The notes under the pieces were generated by a model. It ran no database searches. It saw only the letters and a list, made by a program, of their open reading frames with translations, and was not told the origin of the DNA. 64,000 nucleotides of DNA from UBA1431 sp002329665 (GTDB lineage Bacteria; Bacillota; Clostridia; Christensenellales; UBA1431), in assembly GCA_040772545.1 (NCBI GenBank), contig JAXGXY010000001.1:806001-870000 (forward strand). The letters are read 5' to 3'. Shown one piece after another: positions 34,995 through 43,064 of the stretch. Position numbers and translations under genes: made by a program. Each line of letters opens with the position of its first letter. Positions within the stretch are counted from its first letter, which is position 1.

Positions 34995-35117
34995 TGCGTC
35001 CGGGGTTTTGTCGTTATGTTTATGGTTGTTACCTGATTTTGGTTTATACATTATCATGATCATTACGACAGGAAATCAGTTATAATGAAATATAGAACAA
35101 ACTTTCGGGTGAAACGA

Positions 35118-35558
35118 ATGGAACGGGGACAGGGATACGGCAGAAAGCTTCTTTTCCTGAGGAACTGGGACATCGGCGCAGGGGAGCATGCGCGCCTCGC
35201 CGTCGAAGAAATGGTCGAGGCCGTTAAGGCTGCGCTGCAGCCCTCCGCGGAACGGGCTTTCGACTTTAAAGTAGTCGTGAGCGAACTCATCAACAACGAG
35301 TTCATGCATGGGCAGGGCGGGAACGTACGGGTGAGCGTAGCGGCCTATTCCTCGGGGCACGCAGAACTGTGCGTGTACGGGTCGAACCACGGTTTCTCCA
35401 TCGAGAAGGAGCTTGAAAGGCGAAAAGGCCGGGAGGACGGCTGGCTCGGCGAGAGCGGGCGCGGGCTTGTGCTGGCGGCCGCGCTCTGCGAGACGCTGAA
35501 GACCGAAACCGACGACAGCGGCCGCGTCGTGCGCGCGCGCATCTGGATGGGAGACTGA
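35118..35558 (+). CDS. histidine kinase-like ATPase, anti-sigma-factor type
   Basis: 146 residues. N-box VSELINNEFMHGQGG and G-box GESGRGLVLAAALCETL fit the GHKL ATPase fold of RsbW/SpoIIAB-like serine kinases. There is no sensor or dimerisation domain, so it is probably a small regulatory kinase or anti-sigma factor. No partner STAS or sigma gene is adjacent, which is unusual. A TATAAT (35081-35086) overlaps the upstream in-frame ATG 35085, so ATG 35118 is preferred, with a weak GGGTG ribosome site. Confidence 0.72.
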   Translation: MERGQGYGRKLLFLRNWDIGAGEHARLAVEEMVEAVKAALQPSAERAFDFKVVVSELINNEFMHGQGGNVRVSVAAYSSGHAELCVYGSNHGFSIEKELERRKGREDGWLGESGRGLVLAAALCETLKTETDDSGRVVRARIWMGD

Positions 35559-35657
35559 TTTTGCCGATAGCCTTCCGTTCGAACCGTGATATAATATCTG
35601 TAAGTATCTTTAGAGGTATTAACGTGTGAATACATTCAATGAAACGGAGGGAATCAG

Positions 35658-36425
35658 GTGAGTGCCAAACGTTTGGAAGGTGACGTCGCCGTCGTGACGG
35701 GCGCCGCCTCGGGCCTGGACAGGGGGATCGCCCTGGAACTGGCGAAACACGGGGCCGCCGTCGCCTGCTGCGACATCAACGTCGAAGGGATCGAGGAGAC
35801 CGTACGGCTCATCAGGGAAGCCGGGGGCGAAGCGTTTCCCATGAGAATCGACGTGACCGATTCGGGCTCGGTGAAGGACGCCATGCGCCGGATCTACGAA
35901 AAGACGGGGAAGATCACGATCCTGATAAACGGAGCGGGCGTCGTGAGGTTCAACCCGATAGAGACCTGCAGCGACGAGGAATGGGACTTCGTGATGCGCA
36001 CCAACATCACGGGGTACTTCTACTGCCTGCGCGAGGTGTACCCGTATATGAAGGCGAGCGGCGGCGGAAGGATCGTGCAGCTCTCTTCCACCTCGGCAAA
36101 AAGCGGCTCGAGTTTCGGCGGCCCGCATTACACGGCGGCCAAGGGCGGCGTGATCAGCCTTTCCAAGTACGCCGCGCGCAGGTGGTGCAAGGACAACATC
36201 CGCGTCAACACCATCTGCCCGGGCATAGCGGATACGCCGATGGCGTACGAGCCCGACTCACCGGAGGGGTCGCTCGAAAAAATGATCAGCAACATACCGA
36301 TGGGACGCTTATGCCAGCCCGAGGACATCGCGGGGGGCGTGTTGTTCCTCGTATCCGACGAGAGCCGTTACGTCACGGGGATAACCCTCGACATCACCGG
36401 CGGACGCTACGTGTACGGGAACTGA
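35658..36425 (+). CDS. SDR family oxidoreductase (FabG-like)
   Basis: 255 residues from GTG 35658 (GGAGGG eight bases upstream). Classical SDR: VVTGAASGLDRG cofactor loop, INGAGVVRF, catalytic Ser in VQLSSTSAKSG, Y-x-x-x-K as YTAAKGG, and PGIADTPM. The ending DITGGRYVYG is normal. The third glycine of the TGxxxGxG loop is Asp here (GLD instead of GLG), a single-base change that may alter NAD(P) binding. Substrate unknown. Stands alone before a long repeat region. Confidence 0.9.
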   Translation: MSAKRLEGDVAVVTGAASGLDRGIALELAKHGAAVACCDINVEGIEETVRLIREAGGEAFPMRIDVTDSGSVKDAMRRIYEKTGKITILINGAGVVRFNPIETCSDEEWDFVMRTNITGYFYCLREVYPYMKASGGGRIVQLSSTSAKSGSSFGGPHYTAAKGGVISLSKYAARRWCKDNIRVNTICPGIADTPMAYEPDSPEGSLEKMISNIPMGRLCQPEDIAGGVLFLVSDESRYVTGITLDITGGRYVYGN

Positions 36426-36485
36426 TCCGAAACCGTACGAGGAACCTTGTGCGTTTCGGGGCATTTCAACAAGGATATAACAGTG

Positions 36486-36704
36486 GGGAAAGGCGCGGCA
36501 ACGCGCCTTTCCCTAGGCCGTCGACAAACCCTTCGGGATTTGTCGACGGTTTTCTGTGCGGTTAAAATGCCGCTTTTAGATGGCATTTTTCAATCCAATC
36601 TGACGCACATGTCGTCAGATTGGATTAGTGAATTGCATCCCCCACACCCCCTGGTAGTAGGCTTTTTTGACAGTCTGGGGAAAGGCGCGGCAACGCGCCT
36701 TTCC
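36486..36704. repeat. array of five consecutive hairpins
   Basis: Five inverted repeats in 219 bases: (1) GGGAAAGGCGCG/CGCGCCTTTCCC at 36486-36513; (2) CCGTCGACAAA/TTTGTCGACGG at 36518-36549; (3) AAAATGCC/GGCATTTT at 36564-36589; (4) AATCCAATCTGACG/CGTCAGATTGGATT, 14 perfect pairs, at 36592-36626; (5) GGAAAGGCGCG/CGCGCCTTTCC at 36679-36704, a repeat of (1) with its CAGT-GGGG flank. No coding potential supported. Confidence 0.85.
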
Positions 36705-36794
36705 TGCTGCAAACACAAAAATGCTTGAAGCGTAGCGAACCCGCTCGAGCAATCCCGATAAAGCCCTGCCGAAGCATCCTGCGAAGTCTTACCC

Positions 36795-37010
36795 GAACAA
36801 CTCCCCGCAAAGCCGCAGCTTTGCGGGGAAGAGGAGGAGCAACCGGGGCCCCCGCGCGGCTTGCCGCGTGGGGTGGAGCGAAGCGTTGCGAGGAATCCCC
36901 GACGCTTGAAGCGCAAAGGGGATTCTGAGAGAAGCGAAGTTTGCTCCGACGAGTGAGAGAAGCGAAGTTTGCTTCGACGAGTGAGAGAAGCGAAGTTTGC
37001 TCCGACGAGA
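36795..37010 (-). repeat. dispersed hairpin-rich repeat, copy B (inverted relative to copy A)
   Basis: Read on the minus strand it matches 28590-28800 with roughly 85% identity by eye. Contains three tandem 28-base units of GAGAGAAGCGAAGTTTGCTC type (36927-37010) against two in copy A, the GAATCCCC/GGGGATTC hairpin (36893-36925), the G/C block, and CCCCGCAAAGC/GCTTTGCGGGG (36803-36828), a compensated version of the copy A hairpin. Confidence 0.82.
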
Positions 37011-37064
37011 AACTGATGTATAATAAAAAAATAAGACAACGCACCGGCTTGGGAGGGAAACGTC

Positions 37065-38717
37065 GTGGGCAATGAAAAGATTACGGTGACGATAGACGGA
37101 AAAGATTTTGAAACGGAAGCGGGCACGCGGCTCGACGCCCTGGTAAAACGGGCCGCGCCTTCTAATAACGGGCCGTATCTCGGCGCATGGGTGGACAATA
37201 CGCTCACGGAACTCACCGGGCAGGTCACGCGCTCGTGCAGCGTGAGGTTCATAGACATCAAGGAAAAAGAGGGAAACCTGATGTATGCGCGGAGCCTGTG
37301 CTTCGTCTTCATCCGGGCGGCGCGCGGGCTTTTCCCCGGCGTGCGCGTCACGATCGAGCATTCGGTGAACGGCGGCGTCTACGCGGAGATACACGCGCCT
37401 ACCAAACAAAGGGACATCGCGGCGCTCGAAGCGAAGATGCGCCAAATCGTCGAGGAGGACTCCGCGTTCGTGCGGCGCACGGTCACGAGGGAAGAGGCGA
37501 TGGCGCTTTTCGAGAAGGACGGACAGATGGATAAGGTCCGCCTCCTCTCCTACAGGCCGTTCGACTATTTCAACCTCTACGAAAACGGGGGCATCGCGGA
37601 CTATTTTTACGGGCTGATGGTGCCCTCGACGGGGTACCTGAAGCAGTTTAGGCTGTTCTCGTCCTATCCGGGCGTCATCATCTACTACCCGCGCTACGAC
37701 AGGGACTACGCGCCCGATAAGTTCAGGAGGGAGCCCAAGCTCTCGGCCGTGTTCCGCGAGGCCAAACGCTGGGCGCGCATACTCAACTGCGAAAACGTCT
37801 GCGACCTGAACGACCTGGTCGACAGCGGCGGAATCAGCGATTTCATCCGCGTGAACGAAGCGCTGCACGAGAAGAAAATCATCGAGATCGCCGAGAACTG
37901 CTGCAAGGACGAGGGGAAGCGCCTGATCCTGATCGCAGGGCCTTCTTCGTCGGGCAAGACCACGTTCGCGCAGCGGCTGACGATCCACCTGCGCGTGCTG
38001 GGCAAGCGGCCCGTCTCCGTGTCGGTCGACAACTACTATAAATGCAGGGCGGACATACCGGCAGACGAGGACGGGAAACCGGACCTGGAGCACCTTAAGG
38101 CGATCGACGTAGAGCAATTAAACGAACAACTCCTCGGCCTGCTGCAGGGCGAGGAAGTGGCAATGCAGCGCTACGACTTCGCTTTGGGCAGGCACGTGCC
38201 GGGCAGGACGCTCAGGATAGAGCCGGACCAGCCTATCATCGTCGAGGGCATACACGGCCTGAATCCCGACCTGACCCCGCTGCTCCCCGACGACATGAAG
38301 TTCAGGATCTATGTCACAGCCCTGACCCAGCTGAACCTGGACGACCACAACCGTATCTCCAGCACGGACTGCAGGCTGATAAGGCGGCTGGTGCGCGATT
38401 CCAAGTTCCGCTCGTCCAGTGGGGAGAACACGCTGGATATGTGGAAGTCCGTAAAAAAGGGCGAGAAGCGGTTTATCTTCCCGTTCCACAGGGAGGCCGA
38501 CATGATCTTCAACTCGATGCTCGTCTATGAGTTCGCCGTGCTCAAGAAGTACGCGCTGCCCCTCATCAACGCGGTGGACGCGCAGAGCCCGTATTTCAAC
38601 GAGGCCGCGCGGCTGAGGAAGTTCCTCAACTACTTCATCTCGCTCAAGGACGAATCGGACGTCCCCACGACGTCCATACTGCGCGAATTCATCGGCAGCA
38701 GCTGTTTTATATACTGA
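37065..38717 (+). CDS. uridine kinase-like nucleoside kinase with N-terminal TGS-type domain
   Basis: 550 residues. The first about 60 residues (ITVTIDGKDFETEAGTRLDALVK) form a TGS/ubiquitin-like domain, followed by a threonyl-tRNA-synthetase second-domain-like segment (CFVFIRAARGLFPGVRVTIEHSVNGGVYAEIH). The C-terminal half is a uridine kinase/phosphoribulokinase fold with Walker A GPSSSGKTT near residue 290, DNYYKCRADIPADEDGKPD and VEGIHGLNPDLTPLLPDD. This domain order is known in Bacillota nucleoside kinases whose substrate is not settled. Start 37065 is GTG, preceded by GGGAGG. Confidence 0.88.
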   Translation: MGNEKITVTIDGKDFETEAGTRLDALVKRAAPSNNGPYLGAWVDNTLTELTGQVTRSCSVRFIDIKEKEGNLMYARSLCFVFIRAARGLFPGVRVTIEHSVNGGVYAEIHAPTKQRDIAALEAKMRQIVEEDSAFVRRTVTREEAMALFEKDGQMDKVRLLSYRPFDYFNLYENGGIADYFYGLMVPSTGYLKQFRLFSSYPGVIIYYPRYDRDYAPDKFRREPKLSAVFREAKRWARILNCENVCDLNDLVDSGGISDFIRVNEALHEKKIIEIAENCCKDEGKRLILIAGPSSSGKTTFAQRLTIHLRVLGKRPVSVSVDNYYKCRADIPADEDGKPDLEHLKAIDVEQLNEQLLGLLQGEEVAMQRYDFALGRHVPGRTLRIEPDQPIIVEGIHGLNPDLTPLLPDDMKFRIYVTALTQLNLDDHNRISSTDCRLIRRLVRDSKFRSSSGENTLDMWKSVKKGEKRFIFPFHREADMIFNSMLVYEFAVLKKYALPLINAVDAQSPYFNEAARLRKFLNYFISLKDESDVPTTSILREFIGSSCFIY

Positions 38718-38747
38718 AACAAACCGGAAACGTTAAGGAGGAATCAT

Positions 38748-39557
38748 ATGGTCAACCCCGTGGCCTTCAGCCTGTTCGGCGTCAGCGTGTACTGGTACGG
38801 CATCATCATCGCGTCCGCGATCGTTATCGGAGTCTGGCTCGCGATGCGCGAGTCCAGGCGCAGGGGCATAGACCCGGAAAACATCATCGACCTGTGCCTG
38901 TGGGCCGTGCCGTTCGCGGTCATCGGCGGGCGCCTGTTCTATGTGATCTTCACCTGGGATATGTTCAAGAACGACCCTATTAGCATCCTGTACATCTGGC
39001 ACGGCGGGCTGGCGATCTACGGCGTGGTGATCGTGGGGGTGCTGGTGGTCTACCTGTTCTCCCGCCGCCGCAAGCTCGGGTTTGTCAACATGCTCGACAT
39101 CCTCGCGCCCAGCCTCGTCCTCGGGCAGGCGATGGGCCGGTGGGGGAATTTCTTTAACCAGGAAGCGTACGGCAACGTCGTGACCGACCCGTCCATGCAG
39201 TGGTTCCCGTTCGCCGTATTCATAGAGAACTCGGGCGCGAATGGCGCGTGGCACCTGGCCACGTTCTTCTACGAGTCGATGTGGTGTTTCCTGGTGTTCG
39301 GCTTCCTCTACTGGTACCAGAAACGGCAGAAGCGGGCGGGGAACGTCATACTGTGGTACTTCCTCCTTTACGGGGTCGAACGCGCCTTCGTGGAAGGCCT
39401 CAGGACCGACAGCCTGTGGCTGGTCCCGGGCGTGGTGCGCGTCTCGCAGGCGCTGAGCATCCTCTTCGTGCTCGCGGCGGGGGCGCTGCTCATCTACAAC
39501 AACTTCTACCGCAAAAAGCCGGTTTCCGAAAACGGGACGAAGCCGGACAACGCCTGA
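38748..39557 (+). CDS. lgt: prolipoprotein diacylglyceryl transferase
   Basis: 269 residues, seven membrane helices. Transfers diacylglycerol from phosphatidylglycerol to the lipobox cysteine, linking functionally to pgsA earlier in the window. Signature segments: VIGGRLFYVIFTWDMFKND, WHGGLAIYGVVIVG, GQAMGRWGNFFNQEAYG (the conserved Lgt signature) and a C-terminal YGVERAFVEGLRTDSLWLVPGVVRVSQ with the essential Arg/Glu residues. ATG 38748 follows AAGGAGGAATCAT. The ABC substrate-binding lipoprotein and the lipoprotein at 39787 are likely clients. Confidence 0.97.
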   Translation: MVNPVAFSLFGVSVYWYGIIIASAIVIGVWLAMRESRRRGIDPENIIDLCLWAVPFAVIGGRLFYVIFTWDMFKNDPISILYIWHGGLAIYGVVIVGVLVVYLFSRRRKLGFVNMLDILAPSLVLGQAMGRWGNFFNQEAYGNVVTDPSMQWFPFAVFIENSGANGAWHLATFFYESMWCFLVFGFLYWYQKRQKRAGNVILWYFLLYGVERAFVEGLRTDSLWLVPGVVRVSQALSILFVLAAGALLIYNNFYRKKPVSENGTKPDNA

Positions 39558-39639
39558 GCGTGCGCCGCCGGCTTCCCGCGCTCGCCCGCGGCGCGCGGGC
39601 ACGTGGACCTACACGCCGCCGGCGATGTAGATTCTCATC

Positions 39640-39668
39640 TTGACAGCAAAGGCCGGGTGGGTTAGAAT
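39640..39668 (+). promoter_or_regulatory. promoter of tRNA-Ala
   Basis: Perfect TTGACA (39640-39645), 17-base spacer, TAGAAT (39663-39668), 17 bases before the tRNA. Confidence 0.8.
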
Positions 39669-39685
39669 ATTTCCCGAAGCGTTGT

Positions 39686-39762
39686 GGGGCTGTAGCTCAG
39701 TTGGCTAGAGTGCCTGACTGGCAGTCAGGAGGTCGAGAGTTCGAATCTCTTCAGCTCCACCA
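39686..39762 (+). tRNA. tRNA-Ala (GGC)
   Basis: Acceptor GGGGCTG/CAGCTCC with the G3-U70 pair that marks alanine identity, D arm AGCTCAGTTGGCTAGAGT, anticodon stem CCTGA/TCAGG with loop CTGGCAG (anticodon GGC), T arm GAGAGTTCGAATCTCTT, discriminator A, encoded CCA. 77 bases. Confidence 0.96.
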
Positions 39763-39764
39763 TG

Positions 39765-39800
39765 AAAAACCCCGTAGGTATGCGGCCTATGGGGTTTTTT
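39765..39800. terminator. bidirectional terminator (tRNA-Ala / lipoprotein gene)
   Basis: AAAAACCCCGTAGG/CCTATGGGGTTTTT (one G-T pair), loop TATGCGG. The minus-strand lipoprotein gene stops inside it. Confidence 0.88.
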
Positions 39801-40272
39801 GTTTCGCTATGGTATTCACCGTTATTCTTACGGGCTTCTGTACCCACATGTGCTGCGGCTGGTTTCCGGCGATAGCCTGCACATACCCGTCTTCATGCTT
39901 TAGATCCCTGCCGTTAACGTTTGTACCAAGAATGGTTAAGGAATCGTTAATAATATCCGGTGTATACTCTCTCAAAGAATTGTCGGACGAAGTTAATGTT
40001 ATCGAAGAGTATTCCTTGACGCCGAGATAGCCAAGGACGTTCTTTAAAGACACGCCGTTCCATGTTTCCTCCAGGATGCTGCCGTCTTGTTGTGCTTTTT
40101 TTACAGTTATTGTCACCTTACGGAGTTTTTCGTAATCAATGCTGGAAAATACCGACGAATCGGCGCCCTTAACGCCGATAATCCATTTCGGTTCAACAAT
40201 GACATCCCCGCATGAACAAACGGATACTGTGATAAATAATAATACGCAGAGTATTAAAGAGCGTTTTTTCAT
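39787..40272 (-). CDS. putative lipoprotein with sulfite-oxidase-fold (molybdopterin-binding-like) domain
   Basis: 161 residues from ATG 40272. Signal peptide MKKRSLILCVLLFITVSVCSC ends in a lipobox-like VCSC. The mature part (EETWNGVSLKNVLGYLGVKEYSSITLTS ... MWVQKPVRITV) resembles the small oxidoreductase molybdopterin-binding fold found in secreted clostridial proteins, but the cofactor-ligating Cys of true sulfite oxidases is absent, so it is unlikely to be an enzyme of that type. AT-rich and with codon use unlike its neighbours, suggesting transfer. The ribosome site AAGGTGAG is about 12 bases away; a GTG start at 40287 is possible. Confidence 0.6.
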   Translation of the reverse strand: MKKRSLILCVLLFITVSVCSCGDVIVEPKWIIGVKGADSSVFSSIDYEKLRKVTITVKKAQQDGSILEETWNGVSLKNVLGYLGVKEYSSITLTSSDNSLREYTPDIINDSLTILGTNVNGRDLKHEDGYVQAIAGNQPQHMWVQKPVRITVNTIAKQKTP

Positions 40273-40663
40273 ATTCAATATTCTCACCTTATATGTTTCA
40301 AATTTACCTTATCGACGTATATGGGTTATGATCCGTTCCGCCAAATTATGAGCGTTTGGCATCTAATGAGGTTTCGTAAATCTGGCTTGTGTGGAATTCA
40401 AAGCGAATAACAGCTTTAATAAACATTGTTGTTTCCTTATCTTTTAGTTACGCGAAACTGCTCGTAGAAGTTCCACGGCCTTTTAAGCATCCCCGCCCTG
40501 CCGGAAAACGGCGGGCAGCGCGAGGCCCGCGACAGGGGTGTCGCGCATGATTTGCAGTACTTCCCGCCAAATTGGCGGCCAAGTTAAGCTCACTAACAGT
40601 TTACTAATGCACCGGAGTGAAGTATAATAGTGCCAGGCATTTTTTATTGAAAGGGATGAGCTT
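40273..40663. other. 391-base intergenic region with three hairpins
   Basis: CCCGCC/GGCGGG (40492-40497/40510-40515), CGCGACA/TGTCGCG with GGGG loop (40528-40545), and the palindrome CCGCCAA-A-TTGGCGG (40564-40578), then the promoter at 40600. None has a T run; the last palindrome is close enough to the promoter to be an operator. Confidence 0.5.
40600..40628 (+). promoter_or_regulatory. promoter of the amino acid ABC transporter operon
   Basis: TTTACT (40600-40605), 17-base spacer, perfect TATAAT (40623-40628). Confidence 0.6.
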
Positions 40664-41512
40664 ATGAAAAAGACGGTTTTGATCCTGACGATACTCTGTC
40701 TGGCGGTCGCGCTGTTCGCCGCCGGATGCACACCAGCGACCCCCGAGGCATCGGAAGCGCCGAAAGAGACGCAGGCTGCCGACACATCTTGGACGGACAT
40801 CAAAGAGAAGGGGTATTTCATCCTGGGCCTCGACGACGCGTTCCCGCCTATGGGCTACAGGGACGAGGAAACGAACGAGATCGTCGGGTTCGACATCGAC
40901 CTCGCGAAGGAAGCTGCCAAGCGTATGGGCATCGAAGTGAAGTTACAGCCAGTCGTATGGGAGACGGTGACGCAGGAACTGAACAAGGGCACGATCGACG
41001 TGATATGGAACGGGTGCACGATCACCGAGGAACGCCTGGAGGTCATCGACTTCACGAAGCCGTACATGAACAACAAGCAGATCGTTGTGGTGTTGAAGGA
41101 TTCGCCCTACCAGACGTTTGAAGACCTTGCGGGCAAGAAAATGGCCATCCAGGAAGGCTCGAGCGCGCAAAAAGCGCTGGACGCCAACAAGGAGTTCAAG
41201 GACAGCCTCAAAGAAGTCGTCCCGTTCGGCGACAACGCGAAGGCGTTCCTGGACCTGGACAGAGAATCGGTGGACTGCGTGGCCGTGGACATAGTCGTGT
41301 TCAATTACTACATCGCCAAGGGCACGGACAAGTACCGCATGCTGGACACCGCGCTGGGTGACGAACAGTACGGCATCGGCGTACGCAAGGATGACGACGC
41401 TTTCCAGGCCGAGCTGCAAAAAGCGCTCGACGAGATGTATGCGGACGGAACCGCCGCCGAGATCAGCGAAGAATGGTTCGGCAGCGATATCGTGAGCGAC
41501 GTGAACGAATAG
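40664..41512 (+). CDS. polar amino acid ABC transporter substrate-binding lipoprotein
   Basis: 282 residues. Lipoprotein signal with lipobox LFAAGC, lipidated Cys22, then a Pro/Glu/Ala-rich linker and a type-3 solute-binding domain: GYFILGLDDAFPPMGYRDE, NEIVGFDIDLAKEAAKRMG (the family signature), NGCTITEERLEVIDFTKPYMNN and ADGTAAEISEEWFG. It binds an amino acid outside the cell and passes it to the permease encoded next. Ligand not deducible. ATG 40664 with AAAGGGATGAG upstream. Confidence 0.95.
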   Translation: MKKTVLILTILCLAVALFAAGCTPATPEASEAPKETQAADTSWTDIKEKGYFILGLDDAFPPMGYRDEETNEIVGFDIDLAKEAAKRMGIEVKLQPVVWETVTQELNKGTIDVIWNGCTITEERLEVIDFTKPYMNNKQIVVVLKDSPYQTFEDLAGKKMAIQEGSSAQKALDANKEFKDSLKEVVPFGDNAKAFLDLDRESVDCVAVDIVVFNYYIAKGTDKYRMLDTALGDEQYGIGVRKDDDAFQAELQKALDEMYADGTAAEISEEWFGSDIVSDVNE

Positions 41513-41540
41513 GGACCGCCCATAACCCACCGGATCGGAA

Positions 41541-41573
41541 GATAAGGCCTGGGCAGACCTGCCGGGCCTTATC
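41541..41573 (+). promoter_or_regulatory. intercistronic stem-loop between binding protein and permease
   Basis: GATAAGGCC/GGCCTTATC outer stem with inner GGGCA/TGCC pairing, no T run. Such structures usually stabilise the upstream message and reduce transcription into the transporter genes, matching the higher need for binding protein. Confidence 0.65.
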
Positions 41574-41606
41574 CTTCGGTTTCATGGCAAAAGGAGTATT
41601 TGAAAA

Positions 41607-42254
41607 ATGAAGCACCTCGACACTCTGCTTCTTACCATGCTGCAGGGGTCCGGCGTCACCCTCAGCCTCTTCGCGATCACGCTTATTGTCGCCCTGCCGC
41701 TGGGGTTCCTCCTCTCGCTGGGACGGCTTTCGAAATTCAAGCCCCTGTCGGGGTTCATCTGGTTCTATACGTGGGTGATGCGCGGCACGCCGCTGATGCT
41801 CCAGATACTCTTCATCTATTTCGGCCTGGATTTCCTCGGGATAAAGATCACGGACCGGTTCCTGGCCGCCGTGATCGCCTTCGTGCTCAATTACGCCGCG
41901 TATTTCGCGGAGATCTTCCGCGGAGGGATACAGTCCATCGGACGCGGGCAGTACGAAGCGTCCGACATGCTGGGCATGTCCTACGGCCAGACGATGATGC
42001 GCATCGTGCTGCCGCAGGCGTTCAGGCGCGTGCTGCCGCCGATCAGCAACGAAGTCATCACGCTGATCAAGGACACGGCGCTGGTCTATGTGATAGGGCT
42101 GCAGGACCTGATGAAAGTCGTGGACGGGCGTGCTATTACCACGCTCGATCCAACGCCTTACCTGTTCGCGGCGGTGTTTTACCTTTTCTTCACGTTCGTG
42201 CTGACGCTGGGCCTGAGCGCGCTGGAAAAGAGATTCGCTTACTACGAGGGTTGA
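41607..42254 (+). CDS. polar amino acid ABC transporter permease
   Basis: 215 residues, about five helices. HisM/GlnP-type: LPLGFLLSLGRLSKFKP, WFYTWVMRGTPLMLQILFIYFGL, AYFAEIFRGGIQSIGRGQYEASDMLGMSYGQTMMRIVLPQAFRRVLPP (EAA-type coupling loop) and a final helix. The single permease gene implies a homodimeric channel. ATG 41607 is preceded by AAAAGGAGTATTTGAAAA. Two bases separate it from the ATPase gene. Confidence 0.95.
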   Translation: MKHLDTLLLTMLQGSGVTLSLFAITLIVALPLGFLLSLGRLSKFKPLSGFIWFYTWVMRGTPLMLQILFIYFGLDFLGIKITDRFLAAVIAFVLNYAAYFAEIFRGGIQSIGRGQYEASDMLGMSYGQTMMRIVLPQAFRRVLPPISNEVITLIKDTALVYVIGLQDLMKVVDGRAITTLDPTPYLFAAVFYLFFTFVLTLGLSALEKRFAYYEG

Positions 42255-42256
42255 TT

Positions 42257-43030
42257 ATGGGAAAATCCATGTTGCAGGCCAAAAACATTCAAAAGCGTTT
42301 CAACGGTCCGGAGGTATTGCGGGGCATTGACCTCACGCTTTCGGAAGGCGAGGTCCTCGCGGTCATCGGGCCTTCCGGCTCGGGGAAGAGCACGCTGCTT
42401 CGTTGCCTGGTCCGGCTCGAGCGCATCGACGGCGGCGAGATCGTCTTAAAGGGCGACACGATGGTATCCACGGACGAGAAGGGCGCGGTCCGCTACGCGC
42501 CGGAATCGGCGATACGCACCATGCGCAGGAAGCTGGGCATGGTCTTCCAGGACTTCAACCTCTTCCCGCACCTGAGCGTGACCGAGAACCTCGCGCTCGC
42601 GCCCGTGCGCGTGCTTAAGAAGGACAGGCGGGCGGCGGTGGAAAAGGCGCACGCGCTGCTTCACAAAGTGGGGCTGGCCGACAAGAAGACAAGCTACCCC
42701 CACGAGCTTTCGGGGGGGCAGAAACAGCGCGTGGCCATCGCGCGCGCCCTCGCGATGGAGCCGGACATCCTGTGCTTCGACGAGCCGACGTCGGCGCTCG
42801 ACCCGGAGCTCACCGGCGAGGTGCTCAAGGTCATACAGGACCTCGCGGCCGAAAACATGACGATGATCGTCGTGACGCACGAAATGGGCTTCGCGCGCGA
42901 AGTGGCCGACCGCGTGGTCTTCATGGACGACGGGAAGATCGTCGAAGAGGGTGACCCGAAGGACGTGCTGCTCCATCCGAAGACGCAGCGGATGAAGGAT
43001 TTCCTTGCGCAAGTGCTTCACATGCGTTAA
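42257..43030 (+). CDS. polar amino acid ABC transporter ATPase
   Basis: 257 residues. GlnQ/HisP-type ATPase: Walker A GPSGSGKST, VFQDFNLFPHLSVTENLALAP, signature LSGGQKQRVAIARALAM, Walker B ILCFDEPTSALDPEL, and the switch in VVTHEMGFAREVADRVVFMDDG. A slightly long insertion (TMVSTDEKGAVRYAPESAIRTM) between Walker A and the Q-loop is common in this subgroup. ATG 42257 directly follows the permease stop; an apparent long frame from 41600 runs antiphase through the permease and is not real. Confidence 0.96.
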   Translation: MGKSMLQAKNIQKRFNGPEVLRGIDLTLSEGEVLAVIGPSGSGKSTLLRCLVRLERIDGGEIVLKGDTMVSTDEKGAVRYAPESAIRTMRRKLGMVFQDFNLFPHLSVTENLALAPVRVLKKDRRAAVEKAHALLHKVGLADKKTSYPHELSGGQKQRVAIARALAMEPDILCFDEPTSALDPELTGEVLKVIQDLAAENMTMIVVTHEMGFAREVADRVVFMDDGKIVEEGDPKDVLLHPKTQRMKDFLAQVLHMR

Positions 43031-43064
43031 CATGTAACCGCAAACAAATATTTTGGTGGTGACG

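Noticed and set aside
36927..37010. Three 28-base direct repeats as a CRISPR array
   Set aside because: Units are directly adjacent with no spacers, and no cas genes are near.
41600..43030. One 476-codon plus-strand frame running through permease and ATPase genes
   Set aside because: Only the part from 42257 is real (the ATPase). The first part is antiphase to a clear permease with its own ribosome site.
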